From: Scylla paramamosain
Lineage: Eukaryota > Arthropoda > Malacostraca > Decapoda > Portunidae
Length of the DNA: 64,000 nt
NCBI RefSeq assembly: GCF_035594125.1
Contig: NC_087192.1
Span: forward strand, 971,001 to 1,035,000
Direction: 5' to 3'
Position numbers and translations under genes: made by a program. The notes below the pieces were generated by a model that was not told the DNA's origin, did no database searches, and saw only the letters and a list, made by a program, of their open reading frames with translations. Positions 1-25,863 of the stretch are shown here, one piece after another. Numbering within the stretch: position 1 is the first letter of the stretch; each line of letters begins with the position of its first letter.

Positions 1-71
<71 letters not shown>

Positions 72-830
72 TTGTATTTTCTTTACTTTTCTTTTCTCTT
101 CTTCTGCTGCTTCACCTCCTCCTCCTCCTCCTCCTCCTCCTCCTCCTCCTATACACGCCATGGTTCAGACATATTTTTGTACATGTGTTTATATTATTTT
201 ATTTTACTTTATTTTTTTGTTTAATTTCTACCCAGACTCGTGTACTCGATGCCTCAGCTCACGAGGTTCACATTCACTGCGCACGAGGCGGAGTGAGATA
301 GAGGTTCATGAAGCTTCGAGTCATTTTGTACTGGAATGCGCCGTTAGTTTCAGTTATGAGTCATTATTGCAGTAATATTGCACGTGGCTTCCTTCATTTG
401 AATATATGCACAGTTTCTTCTCATTCCTGTGGTGTTTTCAGAATTGTTATATTCATTCTTTCTTTCATTAATTCTTTCATTCATTTGTTTTTTTATATAT
501 TTTTTTTCATTATTCTGTACGTTCATATATTATTTCATTCTTTCTTTTGCTCGTTCGTTCGTTCATTCAATCTTTCTTCCTTCCTTTCTTTCATTTATTC
601 TTTCATTTACTCGTTTCTTTGACGTAGTTTATGTCAGCATTATAATGATGCAGTAAAGAAAGACAGGTAAAAAAAAATAGATTCTCGTAATAAAAGAATT
701 TTCTCAATTTATGTGTTGATGCGCCGCTACATTAGAAAAATAAAACAATTAAAAAAAAGGAAAACAAAAGCTGGAGTGAAAGGAAATTAGATATACTAAT
801 TACGAAATAAAAAGTATGAAGCGAAAATAG

Positions 831-892
<62 letters not shown>

Positions 893-1029
893 TGTGTGTG
901 TGTGTGTGTGTTCATTATATTCTTGAATACCTGAGTGTTCCGCATGTGGTTCCTGCATCTTTCGTCACCGCCTGGCTGAGAACACCTGCACAGAGCATTA
1001 CCTGGGACAGCTGCGTCAAAGATAGTGGA

Positions 1030-1103
<74 letters not shown>

Positions 1104-1257
1104 CTGCATATCGTTTCAGTGCAAACAACACACTCTGTATAACATTACCAAGTGACTTAAAGAATAACAAGACAAACCTGTATTGCGAGAGGGAAAAAAA
1201 AAATAATACGTAGTGAAAATACACGGGAAGAGATTTCTACATTGTTAAAAGGAGAAA
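1..1257. repeat. Intergenic: microsatellites and AT-rich sequence
   Basis: (TC)n 1-68, (CTC)n 115-150, (GA)n 834-890 joined to (GT)n 891-911, and (GA)n 1033-1100. Between them is T-rich sequence with TTCATTC words (430-620). No gene supported. Confidence 0.85.
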
Positions 1258-1345
1258 AACTTGAGAGCCCGGCTGATCATCTCTGTGGCTGTTGAAAATA
1301 CTTGTGGTGAGAGAGTGGAGTTTGCTGTCGTTTCAGTATGCGAGC
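1258..1345 (-). mobile_element. Family A element, 5' fragment
   Basis: Only the terminal part remains: TGAGAGCCCGGCTGATCATC, then GTGGTGAGAGAGTGGAGTTT and GTTTCAGTATG. Confidence 0.5.
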
Positions 1346-1870
1346 CATGATCATTATCCAAAAGACTTAACGTAATATGACAAAAAATATATTTCTCGCA
1401 CGAACCAAGCCTAACAATACGCTAACCAATCAAACCTGTATACTTCGCATAAGTCGGCAGTGTACAGGTATCGTATAAACAATTACTCGTATATGTAGGT
1501 ACTCATTGTATATAATTGCTCATATATCAATAATTCATCACTAGTGTATTGTATTTATGAGGGTCTGTCTTCTTTTATGCATTGTAGCTATAACGTGTCA
1601 TTAGCATTGTTGTTGTTGTTGTTGTTAGTACTAGTAGTAGTAGTACCACCACCACCACCACCACCACCACCACCACCACCACCACCAGTAGTAATTCAAG
1701 ATCTGCATGCAAGGATAATCTTACACATACAAAACTCAAGCAGACAGCGGGAATTTTTAGGACTTAAAAGTTCATGTATATTTCCCCTTAATTCGATATA
1801 TGTAAGCAAAAAAAAAAAAAATAAAATAAAAGAATAAATAAATAAATAAATAAAAATAATAATAATAATG

Positions 1871-1903
<33 letters not shown>

Positions 1904-1984
1904 TATATGTATAGGGAAAACAAAAAACTATGGATACAAATACACTAGAATGATAAAACGATAGGACTAAATAATGGAAACTTG

Positions 1985-2199
1985 CGTCGCATCTCCACTA
2001 CATTCCAAAGGCTTTTCAACAGTTGAAGGCTGACGATTTTTTCTTTGGTTCTAGTTTTCTTGGTTCTAGTGACAGATTAACAGGATTCATACATTGTAAT
2101 TAACAGAAGAAACAGTATTGAGGAACCCGACTAATCATCTGTGTGACCTTTGAAAATAGTCGTAGTGAGAGAGCAAAGTGTTTCGGATTAAGGGCCATA
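1985..2199 (-). mobile_element. Family A element, reverse copy
   Basis: CGTCGCATCTCCACTACATT, GTGACAGATTAACAGGATTC and GTGAGAGAGCAAAGTGTTTC appear in reverse order. The left end is worn. Confidence 0.68.
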
Positions 2200-2922
2200 G
2201 CCTACCCAAACCCAGCACCATGATACTCGTACGTGGCTTCCTTACCACCACCACCACCACCTTCCCGCTCCCTCAGCACGCGGCAGGAATCAGCTGGTGG
2301 AAGGCAAAGAGAAGTGTGGGCTGGCTCTTCTTAGCAGCTGATAAACACAGACTTTTTATCGGGGTACATCCTCTGTGTGCGTGTGTGTGTGTTGCGTGAT
2401 GTTCTGCGGTGGTGGTAGTGGTGGTGGTGGTGGCGGTGATAACAGTGGTAGTTGTTGTTGTTGCAGAAGTAGTAGTAGTTGGAGTGTAAGTTGTTCTAGT
2501 TTTTGTTCTTGTCGTCGTCAGATCAGCAGTGGTAGTTATACTTGTCGTTTTCAGTCGTAATGGTTCAGGTATTAATATAAGTGGGAGTAATAGTACTAGT
2601 AGTAGTAATTGTTGCAGCAGTAGTGTTTTGTTGTTATAGTAGTGTCAAGAATGGACAATATATTTATTTTTTCTATTTTTCCTCATCCATACCTTCATAA
2701 AGACAACAACAACATCAAAAAGACTACCACCACCACCACCACACATCCCCTCCCCAAAAAAATGAAATAAACAAATAAATAAGTAAATGAAAATTAAGCA
2801 AAAAAAATAAATAAATAAATAAATGAAAATAGAAAAAATAAAAAAACATAGATACCAAGACAGCACCAACTTAAAAAAACAAAACCAACTCACTGTGGTC
2901 GAGATTCTGACATCCTTCTAGC

Positions 2923-3140
2923 ATGCATCTCCACTACATTCAACAGGCTCTAGTATATGTTAATTAAGTATATGTAGTAGTAGTATATGTCATTAAGTTT
3001 AAGTTTCTGTGATTCTGGTGACATTTTAACAAGATTACATTATAAACCGGAGAAACACTCGTGAGAACCCGTTTAATCATTTATGTGGCCTTGGAAAAAT
3101 AATGGCGATGTGAGAGCAGTGTTTCTGAATACACGCCTTT
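2923..3140 (-). mobile_element. Family A element, reverse copy, rearranged
   Basis: GCATCTCCACTACATTCAAC, GGAGAAACACTCGTGAGAAC and GAGAGCAGTGTTTCTGAATA are present. A short tandem GTATATGTAGTAGTAG insertion lies inside. Confidence 0.65.
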
Positions 3141-3397
3141 CTTTAGTGCATTGTTTTCGAGAGGCGGAGAGTGGTAGCAAGAGTGAAGTGGTTATTGGGA
3201 TTCACTGTTATCATCAGCACAGGTGTTAAAAATTGGTACGTGTGTGTGTGTGTGTGTGAGTGTACTGCCACGCCACAAGAGGAACCACCAGCGTGTGTGT
3301 TGAATCACCTTTGCACGCTAAGAAAAGACTGTTGCGTAGGGGATGTGATGAGATGCCAAGTTAGAAGTATTACTACCACGCTGTTGCTCCTAACGAC

Positions 3398-3484
<87 letters not shown>

Positions 3485-3867
3485 GTTGTTGTGGTGGGTG
3501 TAGTAGGGAAGGGGTCTTATGGTGGAGGGAGGGAGTGGTGGGGGGCGTGCTATATATATGCAAACTGTCTACCCACCTACTTTCTGTGATATTTTATTCT
3601 CCTCCTCCTCCTCCTCCTCCTCCTCCTCCTCCTCCTCCTCCTCCTCCTCCTCCTCCTCCTCTTCAGTGACAACCGGTTATATCCAACATATGTCCAGTTT
3701 CTTACGCACAATGTCACCACCACCACCACCACCACTACCATTACTGCCTCTGTCACTGTCGCCACCACCTCCCCACCCACTGCCTTCCCTCGCCCACCCT
3801 TGCCCACCGCCACCATCACCATCACCGCTAACCTTCCTTTTGAGAGTAACCAGACAGTCTCAAAACC

Positions 3868-3967
<100 letters not shown>

Positions 3968-4028
3968 CGGCACCTCCACAGTAAGACACACACGACTACA
4001 CGTCTACATCCAAACAAGTGCGTTGCGT

Positions 4029-4127
<99 letters not shown>

Positions 4128-4539
4128 ATCACCCTTTAAATTAACCTTTTCACAGTTCATGTGCTCGTATGTGTCAAGAAAAATTGTAAATCAGAACATA
4201 TTCATGAGCTAATAAATAATAGTAATGATAATAGTAATAATAATAATAATAATAATAATAGTAATAATAATAATACAGGTTATATATGTTGTAGAAGGTT
4301 ATTAACACGCTTTACTTAGCCATGAATACCTGAATAAATCAGGTTTAATGATAAAGAAGCAGTTGAGTAGCGAAGAACGCAACACTTGTGGATGAAGGAA
4401 GTGAACCAGACCACAGGTGGAGTGAAAAAATGGACGTAACGAACAGAATGAGATGCAGGTGATTTAAAGGCAGGACACTCACGGCTGACTCAGGCCCTTT
4501 TTTATATGTAAGATAGAGTTTGGGTTGAGGCAACGCAAG

Positions 4540-4865
<326 letters not shown>

Positions 4866-5659
4866 ACTCAATCACTGACATGCATACAGTGGGACAAAGT
4901 GATACTGAATCTAGACTACTGCCATTCGACTCGGAAAGGTGCCACTTGATTTAGTGAAGGATAATTTTAATACAAGTGAATATATTTGAACATAAGGAAG
5001 TGTTATGCAACGTAAAATAATAATAATAATAATAATAATAAGGGAAAAATGCTACTGAAGGAAAAGAAGTGCTTTCAAACATACAAAAATGTGATCTAAT
5101 CTGAAGGTAATACGAGTACATACTATTCACCGCATAAAAGTTATATTTATCGTGGAAAATGATGAATTAAACATTGGTATATTAACGAGTGAAAGCAATA
5201 AACTTAAGACATATTTTGAGTTCATTCTGATGTAAAAGATTTAATGAACCTATACAGAAGTACTACCTGTATGTATTTCCCAAATCGTACACACCTAGTA
5301 ATGATACTTAAGACCAGAGAGAGAGAGAGAGAGACGCGGGATAAAGCAGTATTTGATCTTCCTAAACACCTCCGCTGCTACCTTCTTGAGAGGGTGTGAA
5401 GAGGAGAACCGATACAGTAATGCTTGTGCAGGACGTAGTTTTCCCTCTCACCACCACGTGCCATGCCAAGTAATACACGTACATGGAGTGGCCGCCGTCC
5501 AGCCACGCACAAACCACTGCCGGGTCAGGCCAACCATCAGCGTGCTGCCACGGTGCCGCCACTTTCTTCCATGAGTAACGAAGGGGCGTAGCAAGACAGG
5601 ACTTTTTTTTTCTAGTTTGTTTATAGGGCATAGGGAGGCGTAGTGCAATTTCTATTATA

Positions 5660-5707
<48 letters not shown>

Positions 5708-6078
5708 ATCGTCGTCACGTACCACTTGGTTTGGAAAAAAAATGCTTAAAGAAAATTATTATTCTCATACGCATTGTCAGTGTTGTTGTTGGTATTACTA
5801 TTGTTTTTAATGATGATGATAATAATGTAATTGCTTCAGTCCAATTGCAGAGCACGCACAAGTTGGTCTCCACTCACCACTCGCCCACCAGTTTTTTCCG
5901 GACCGACAGTTTGCACTCATAAGCGTTTCAGAGTTAAAGAAGACCCACATCTACTCACAACAACGGGCGCCTCTGCTGCCTAATCCGAGAAAAGCTAGAG
6001 CACAGGAAAAAATTGCATGAGTGTACTTGAATCATGCAACGTTGATAATACGCCAAAAGAAAGAGTGTTAGTGGGCTC

Positions 6079-6163
<85 letters not shown>

Positions 6164-6466
6164 GCATAGTACATGAAGCCATGACGGTGCTGAGATTAAT
6201 CTGTCGAGACGTATGTAATGTTTGTGTATGTTCAGGAATACACACAGACCTTAACAGTGTATCGTCGTATGTTTGGTGGTGAAAGTGTTTGCTCTCACTC
6301 TCTGCTCTCTGGTGACACACACGAGCAGGGAAGGAGCGAGGGAGAGGGTGACAGAAAGAGGGCAAGGTCGTAAGAGGAAGGGGAGGAGAAGGAGGAGGAA
6401 GAGGCGAAGGGGGAGGAGGAGAAGTGGAGGGACTCGAAGGGACTCTGAAGAGATAAGAAGCAAGGT

Positions 6467-6546
<80 letters not shown>

Positions 6547-6822
6547 AGGGGGGAACTAAGCTAATGAGATAAAAAAACAAGAGATGATAACTGGCAGAGA
6601 TAATGTAGCAGGAAATAAAAGATAAATTAGGAGGCAAGAGAGCGGCGAGAGAGTTAATGACAGAATAAAAGACGTTGAAGAGAAAGAAGAGAGAAGAAGA
6701 AACGAAGATAACAAGAATAATGGAAAACAACACGAGGAAGAGAACAAGTAAGGAAGAACAAACACGATAATAACACCATTTTTTTCTTTACGAACGAAGA
6801 AAAAAAAGAAAAAAATGAAGTT

Positions 6823-6885
<63 letters not shown>

Positions 6886-7077
6886 ACTTGCAGCCTTGGC
6901 CCTGTACCACTATTCCTTGGCACTTATTTAGACATTTACATAATCCACTTACCCCTCCCCCTTCCCTTCCCACCGTCCCATCAACAACTGCATACTGTCC
7001 TTCCTTCTCCCCTTCCTCCCCTTCCCTCCCCTTCCCTCCCCTCTCCCCCCACCGTGACGTGACGCGACGTAACTACA

Positions 7078-7149
<72 letters not shown>

Positions 7150-7918
7150 GAAAGGAAGATAAAATTTTCTTTCAATAGAGGAAAATTTCTGTGCATTTTA
7201 ACATTGTAATATACATATTTTTCTGTCTATTTATTTGTATATTTATTTATTTTCACATCCTTATTCACTGTTTCATTTTACTTTTAATCATTCATTCGTA
7301 CATTCATCTCCCTTTTCGTGTGCTCTTAATTTGTTCTTGAGCACACACAGTGTTGGTCAGAAATGGAGTAAACTTCTGTACGTAAATTTTGCTTCCACTA
7401 GGTACTCCTATATTGCATGTTTCCCTCAGTGTGACGTTCTCCCATCAGATGCTGACAGTCTTTCTCCCTACAACACCTGACAAGTGATTGTTTCTTAGCA
7501 CACCTGAGTTGAGGGACAGACATGAACGCTGAACACGGTGGAAGGGAATGTGGTGTGGCAGAGGAGATGAGATTGAGGTGGACGGGAGTGTGGTGGAGCA
7601 GAGGCGATGAGGTGAAGGTTAAGGCAGGAACGCTAGGCACGGTGGAAGGAAGTGTGGTGTATTTGGTGACTAGCAGTGACTGTATACTTCCACTTCTGTA
7701 TTACATAACTGACCACCACTGTATTTCCACTTCTGTATTACTTGACGAGGCGTGACTGTACCTCCACTCTAGTTTCGTCCATCCACGCGTGTAGTTTCTG
7801 ACGTCCTTTCCTCCCGCGCACTTATCGCCGCCTCGCAGCTGTCGGTTACTCCTCCGTAATTGCGACTCTTGTTTGTGTGTTGCATGCTCTAGAATTCAAG
7901 CGGCCTCTTGGAACCTGT
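4866..7918. repeat. Intergenic: microsatellites, no gene
   Basis: (TTG)n 5658-5707, (TC)n 6083-6160, (GA)n 6472-6542, (GA)n 6830-6883 and (TC)n 7080-7147. The GC-richer stretch 7780-7870 (CGCGCACTTATCGCCGCCTC) could be promoter or exon sequence but nothing confirms it. Confidence 0.8.
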
Positions 7919-8092
7919 TTAACCCTTTCACTGCTACACGGAACAATTAGCAGCACCAGAAGCAATGCGTGAAGTCTTTATAACCATCTACAAGAAAATT
8001 AACGATGAAAAAGAATATATTTTGCATTTTCTTCCCAGTTCAGAGAACAACTAAAGGTATTTCAGAGTGACTGGTAATTAGGGAGAGGGCTA
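7919..8092 (+). mobile_element. piggyBac-like MITE, second copy
   Basis: TTAACCCTTTCACTGCTACA opens the copy, and a decayed GAGGGCTAA closes it. The inside (GAAGCAATGCGTGAAGTCTT, ATTTTGCATTTTCTTCCCAG) matches the reverse of 59750-59956 throughout. Confidence 0.65.
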
Positions 8093-8947
8093 AATATTCC
8101 ACTGTAGCGCAGAGTTGCATAAAAGTAGAGAATTTTAAGCGAAGGATTTTACTACACACAATACGTAACATAATTGTAAAAGAACAGCTATTTAACTTAA
8201 TAAAAATAACCTAATGTTAATCACAGAAATACTCCATTGTAGCTCAGCATTATATAAAATTAAAGACTTTTCAAGCGAGGATTTTATTTGGCACTACGTA
8301 ATTCACCAATTGTTAGAGAGCAGCCTTGGAACTTAATAAATATCATCCAATATGATCCCAACTGAAGAAGTACAGACTATTGGATTCGTGGGGCTGTGAC
8401 CCTTTCTTCCTTGCTTCTGTGCACGTCTTTGGGGCACATGACGTGTGTGTGCGTGCGTGTGTGTGTGCGTGTGTGTGCGTGGGTTGTGTAGTCACCTCTC
8501 GCTTGGCACTCATGTATATGCGACATACATATTTGATTTTTTTCTTTTTTTTTTTCTTTTTTTCTTACTATCCGTCCTGGGTGGAGGGAGCAGTCGGTGG
8601 GAAGGAGCCTTCGTCTGTGTTATCCTATTTTACTGCATGTTAGATAGTCAGATAGTCAAACAGGTCTGCTTCCGTTTGTCCTCGTGTGTTTCTCCTCTTC
8701 CTCCTCCTCCACACTCCCATCATCTATATTAAGACGTAATATATAGTAACAGAAATAATAATGCGTAGGTACTCGTGCCAACATACTGTCACGAATTCTA
8801 CGCAGTGGTGTCTGTTATTAATGTGTAACGTCCCTGATGATGCGGCGATACCCGAGATACCGGTGCCTTTGATAACGTGAGGCGTTTGTGTGTTTACAGA
8901 CTAGGGTGTGTGCGCGCGTTAGTGAATGGGCTCATAGGTCTGTAATT

Positions 8948-9123
8948 CTGAAACGCTCTGCTCTCACTTCGACTATTTTCAAAGGTGTTTATCCAGATGC
9001 TTCTGTAGAAATCTTGTTAATCTGTCACTAGAGCCGCAATAACACCGTCACTGAATGCACGTCTTTTCAACTCAAGCCTTCTGAAAGCAGTGGAGGTGCG
9101 ACGCAGATGTGTTTCACAATACG
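8948..9123 (+). mobile_element. Family A element, internally shortened
   Basis: It runs from TGTAATTCTGAAACGCTCTG to GATGTGTTTCACAATACGGTC. GTAGAAATCTTGTTAATCTG and AGCAGTGGAGGTGCGACGCA are present. Confidence 0.72.
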
Positions 9124-9552
9124 GTCTTAGCCTCAAAACGCCTCGATCAGCATATCTCGACTCGTCATGATAGGCTGCAGTGGAAGTTACCAGGCTTGTA
9201 CGTCAGTGTTTTCATGGTTCTAGGGAAAGTTCAACAAGGGCTTTGCATCATCGGTGAGAAAAAGTGCCCGGAAAATCATCTTGGTGGCCTTTGCAATTTG
9301 TCGTGATGGGAACACAAAGCGTGGCAGAACACGGCCAGTGTGACGCACGGCGGGGGTGGCTGACACGAGGAGGACCGACTTGCATGGACTGAATGTGTCT
9401 GAGAAGGATGTTATGAGGTCAGATTGAGTAGTATGTTTAGTCACGGTTAGGGGTCCTTATACCGCACTCTCTTCCACGGTGTCAAGAGGTCTCCATCAGC
9501 CCCCACCCAGCCCGTGACCTGCTAAGAGCCTATCTGAGCAGAAAATTTAGGA

Positions 9553-9775
9553 CTGTATTCTGAAACACTTCTGCGCCGCACCTCCACTACTTTCAAAAGG
9601 CTTTATTTGAAGTTACACTATTTTTTTTAAGGGTGTCTTTATGGTTCTAGTGATAAATAAACAAGATTTCTACATTACTGACGGGAGAAACACTCTTGAG
9701 AACCTGGCTAGTCATTGCTGCGGCCTTTGAAAATAGTCGTGATGAGAGAGCAGTGTTTCTGAAGACGGGCCTTAA
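9553..9775 (-). mobile_element. Family A element, reverse copy
   Basis: It opens TGTATTCTGAAACACTTCTG and CGCCGCACCTCCACTACTTT and closes GAGAGAGCAGTGTTTCTGAA, the reverse order of the reference copy. Confidence 0.77.
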
Positions 9776-9918
9776 AGGATTAAAGGAAAACGCAGAGCAC
9801 ATTAGGAGTTACTCGACTTTAAGCTATTGTGTATACTTGTACGTAGTGAGTGAAGGTGTGTCAGACTATGCATTTTTCTTCTTTATTATCATGACACCCT
9901 ACGTCGCACATCTATTAT

Positions 9919-10032
<114 letters not shown>

Positions 10033-10656
10033 CGTGTGTGCTGCTTGGCATCGTCGCCTTTGTTGCCTCATTGAAATAAACATCCCATCCACTCTCCACC
10101 CTCCAGTCGCTCACAGGACATACTGAGGTGCGCACGACTACTCCTCTGCCTTGCCGTGTGAGGGAAGGTGAGGTGGCGAGTGATGCAACTGAGAAAGGAG
10201 ATATGTAGGAAAGAGTGGAAAATTAATTTGATACGAAGGAAGAAAACTTGAAGAAATAAGAGATCTGCAAAGAGAGGAAATAATAACTGACACGAATACT
10301 GGTGCGAAGAAAAATAAAGAGAACTGAATTGAAGGGAAAATGGGTAAGAAAAGAAGGAAACTTTGAGTCAAGACGAAAGAAGGGAAGAGAAAGAGGAAAC
10401 ACAGGAAAACGAAGTCGAGACTGAGGAAGAAAGTATAGTAAAAAGTGGAAAAGGAGGGAGGAAAGAGGAAAGAGAGTAGGAAAATAAGGATAAAAGATGT
10501 GAAAAACGGAATAACGAAACGCAAGGAAGGGAGAACAAGGAACAGGGAAAACCGACACTGATGAAGAGAAATTATGAATGGGCGATATGAAGGAATGCTT
10601 TTTTTTTAATTGTTTTTAGCTGCTTGGAGTATATGTAATGTTGAAATGGTTACCTG

Positions 10657-10756
<100 letters not shown>

Positions 10757-11443
10757 AGTCAGGAGTGCGTATTAACATTTAACGTGTGTATGTGTGTATC
10801 TTGATAAGAACAGATGAAGACGAGGATTACATGTACATGACAATAATTCTTAGCTATGGGAAAACGGCGTGGGAAGAAAAGAAAAAAATATCCTTCTTTG
10901 TTGTTGGCGTTCTGTGGCAACCAACCAAGACTCCACCGCCATGTCGTGCTGCTGCTTAAAAGTTCACCAGATTACTTCCTTCCTCCCTGTCACTCTTACT
11001 TTCCTTATATTTTGCTTCTTCCCTGCCACTTACTTCCACCAGCTGGCTACCATCACCGCCATCCTGCCTCCCGCCTTCTGTCGCGCCTCAGCTTCACCAC
11101 GCCTCCCGCGCCAGTTGACCTCATTTGTCTGCATGAACCAAGTGGTGCCTGCAGGTGGGCGAGGGTTGGGTGGGGGACTAGGGACGTCTTACTCTCCCCT
11201 CCCCCTCCGCCCTCATAGATTATGGAAGGCGTTTTTTTTTAAAGAGTTTCGTTGCGGTTGTTATGTGAGGCCTGGAACACGACGCGACGTGCTGATTGGC
11301 TGATTGCCCTCGTTTTTGCCGGGAAATCTGACGCAGCTGGGGTGCTGAGCGGATGTCACACAGCTGAGTTTAGTCCACACTTGCTCGCCTTGTTCCGGTG
11401 GCTCGGCCTTGAGCACGGACTCTAAACCATGGTACAATTTGGC

Positions 11444-11663
11444 TGGTATTCTAAAACGCTTTGCTTTCTCACCACGACTATTTTTAAAGGCCACAGATGA
11501 TTAGCTGGCTCCTCAAGAGTGTTTTTTTTCCTGTTTATAGCGTAAAAATCCCGTTGGTATCTCACTAGAACTATAAAAACACTCTTAAAAATCCGTGTCA
11601 CTTCAACTAGAGCCTTTTGAATGTCGTTGAGGTGCGGCACAAAAGGGTTTCTGAATAGGGTCT
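11444..11663 (+). mobile_element. Family A element, full length
   Basis: It runs from GGTATTCTAAAACGCTTTGC to GGGTTTCTGAATAGGGTC, with the CACCACGACTATTTTTAAAG and AACTAGAGCCTTTTGAATG segments. Confidence 0.78.
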
Positions 11664-11946
11664 ATTCGCGTGGTGGTACTGGTGTCACGTGACAGACAGG
11701 ACAGCGGGGCTTTCTTCCGCACTGAACAATGGAACAACAGCCAGCAGAATTATACCAAATTTTATTGTAACATGCTCTCATTCATCGTAATTTTACATAC
11801 AATTGCGTTTCGCCTGGCGTAACAGTGGCGTGGGGACTGCAGCACAGGACACAGGAATGGCTCTGTGTGGTCCTCAAAGTGACCACAAGTCAACACCTCA
11901 CTCACGGCGGCGATGTCATGTCAATAATTGTGATTTTAGTGCATAA

Positions 11947-12152
11947 GACCACATACTGAAACAGTTCTGCGCTGCGCCTCCACTACTTTCAAAAGACTCT
12001 AGTTGAAGTTACACGGGTTTTTAAGGATATTGGCTATGGTTTTAGTGACAGATTAACAAGATTTCCACATTATTAACAGGAGAAAGAATTTTTTGTAACC
12101 TTTGAAAATAGCCGTGGTGAAAGAGCAGAGCGTTTTTGAACACGGGCCACAG
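11947..12152 (-). mobile_element. Family A element, reverse copy
   Basis: It opens CCACATACTGAAACAGTTCT and closes AGAGCAGAGCGTTTTTGAAC; the middle has TTAGTGACAGATTAACAAGA. Confidence 0.75.
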
Positions 12153-12745
12153 ATCTCCCCAGCACGTAATTATTGCCCTAGAGATAAATGTAGCCTTCAG
12201 TAAGTAGCTGTCACTGAATCTGGAAGCGTCATGTGGTTAGTAAGACCATCATCATCATCCAAATAACACATAATTATAGCAGGATCTAATCTATCACCCG
12301 TAATTTCGTTTCTGCTGAGAAGCGTACAGTGTGCCTGGATGAGTGTGCCGCCCCTGCCACCGTCGCCACCGCTCGCCACACAAGTCTGCGGGAGTGAGTG
12401 GACGCGATTCGATCTGTCTGGGCAGCGAGCGCAGATCAGTCTATACATACAAACGAGAGACGTAAACCTTTCCCGCTAACATTCTTCCCTCATTCTTTTC
12501 TTATCGTTTAGTGTTCATTATTTACTTATTTATTCATCCACTCATTCATTCATTCATTCAATCATGCATTCATTTATTATCTTTACATTTTACGTCTTGT
12601 CATGATTCAGTCTGTTATTATAGTTCTTCGTGACGCTAACTTTGTTATTGATGGTGTTGCCTTTCCCCTGACGCATTCTTATATCAAACACGCACGGCAA
12701 TAAGCAAAACATACAATGCTGCCTAGTACATATCCTTATAATGGT

Positions 12746-12963
12746 CCGTATTCTGAAACGCTTTGCTTTCTCACCACGACTATTTTTCAAAGGCCGCAGA
12801 GATGATTAACCGGATTCTCAAGACTCCTGTCAGTAATGTAGAAATCTTATTAATCTGTCAATAGAACCGTAAAAACACCATTAAAAAATCGTGGATCTTC
12901 AGCAACCAGAGTCTTTTTAAAATAGTGGAGGTGCGGCGCAGAAGTGTTTCAGAATATAGTCCT
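12746..12963 (+). mobile_element. Short inverted-repeat element family A, near-complete copy
   Basis: This is the reference copy for a family found about twenty times here. It starts GGTCCGTATTCTGAAACGCT and ends GCAGAAGTGTTTCAGAATATAGTCC, so the ends are imperfect inverted repeats of TATTCTGAAACRCTT. Inside are TCTCACCACGACTATTTT, AAAGGCC.CAGAGATGATTA, GTAGAAATCTT.TTAATCTGTC and GTGGAGGTGCGGCGCAGAAG. About 218 bp, no open frame: a MITE. Superfamily not determined. Confidence 0.8.
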
Positions 12964-12967
12964 GTCA

Positions 12968-13195
12968 TGAAATAGATTTAGAAAAGAGATAAGAAAAAAT
13001 GGTTCTCAAATAGAGTGGTAGATGAACTGAATGGACCCAATTGAGTCATTAGGGAGCTTTAAATGATTAGATGAATTTATGGAGAGGTGGAAATAAGTAG
13101 GTTTTTTTTTTCTTCTTACACGTGTATAGGCCTGATGGCATCTTGCAACTTCCTTTGTTTTCTTTTGTTCTCAATATGCCGTCATCTCTCTAGGT
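12968..13195 (+). pseudogene. LINE 3' tail, worn copy
   Basis: TCTCAAATAGAGTGGTAGAT, GAGTCATTAGGGAGCTTTAA and TATAGGCCTGATGGCATCTT match 38100-38366. It lies between two family A elements. Confidence 0.65.
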
Positions 13196-13230
13196 CCAAT
13201 CTCACCAACTCCTAACTCTGCGACGCTGCC

Positions 13231-13452
13231 TCGTATTCAGAAACGCTTTGCTTTCTCACCACGACTGTTTTCAAAGGCCACAAAGATGTTTAGCCGGATT
13301 CTCAAGGCTGTTTTTCCTGTTGATACTGTTGATAGTGTAGAAATATTGTTAATCTAGAGCCCTAGAAACACCCTTGGAAACCCGTATAGCTTCAACTAGA
13401 GACCTTTAAAACTAGTCAGGATGCGGACTGAAATGTTTCAAAATATGGACCA
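13231..13452 (+). mobile_element. Family A element abutting SLC7 exon 1
   Basis: It runs from CGTATTCAGAAACGCTTTGC to GTTTCAAAATATGGACC. It ends 26 bases before the exon 1 acceptor boundary at 13479, so the branch-point region lies at or just past its right end. Confidence 0.78.
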
Positions 13453-13530
13453 TAACTTATTCTGCGTCTTTTCCCCAGGTCCATTCTCACCACCACCACC
13501 ATCTCCACCGACACCACCGACACCACCAGC

Positions 13531-25461
<11,931 letters not shown>

Positions 25462-25555
25462 GGAGTGACTGACTGCACCTCCTCTACCATTACTACCATC
25501 ACTGCTGCTGCTACTGCTGCTGCTGCTGCCCTACCACAGCTGCCAAGAAACGCAC

Positions 25556-25608
<53 letters not shown>

Positions 25609-25788
25609 ATTATATCATACAGCCTTCACATATTTTATCCACTCGGTTATGGTTCTGTGCATCATGGCAAATCACACTGCTGGTAGACAATGGATATCTG
25701 AAATGTTCCCTACTTTAATCCCCTCTGAACTGCTGTTACTGCTGCTGCTGCTGGATCCTTGGTGATCTGTTTGTATTTTTGCTCAAGT

Positions 25789-25863
<75 letters not shown>

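Noticed and set aside
10856..11303. 120- and 144-codon frames starting MGKRRGKK / MGRKEKN
   Set aside because: Composition is biased by pyrimidine-rich DNA and no family match is visible. Could be 5' untranslated exon sequence of the SLC7 gene, but there is no evidence.
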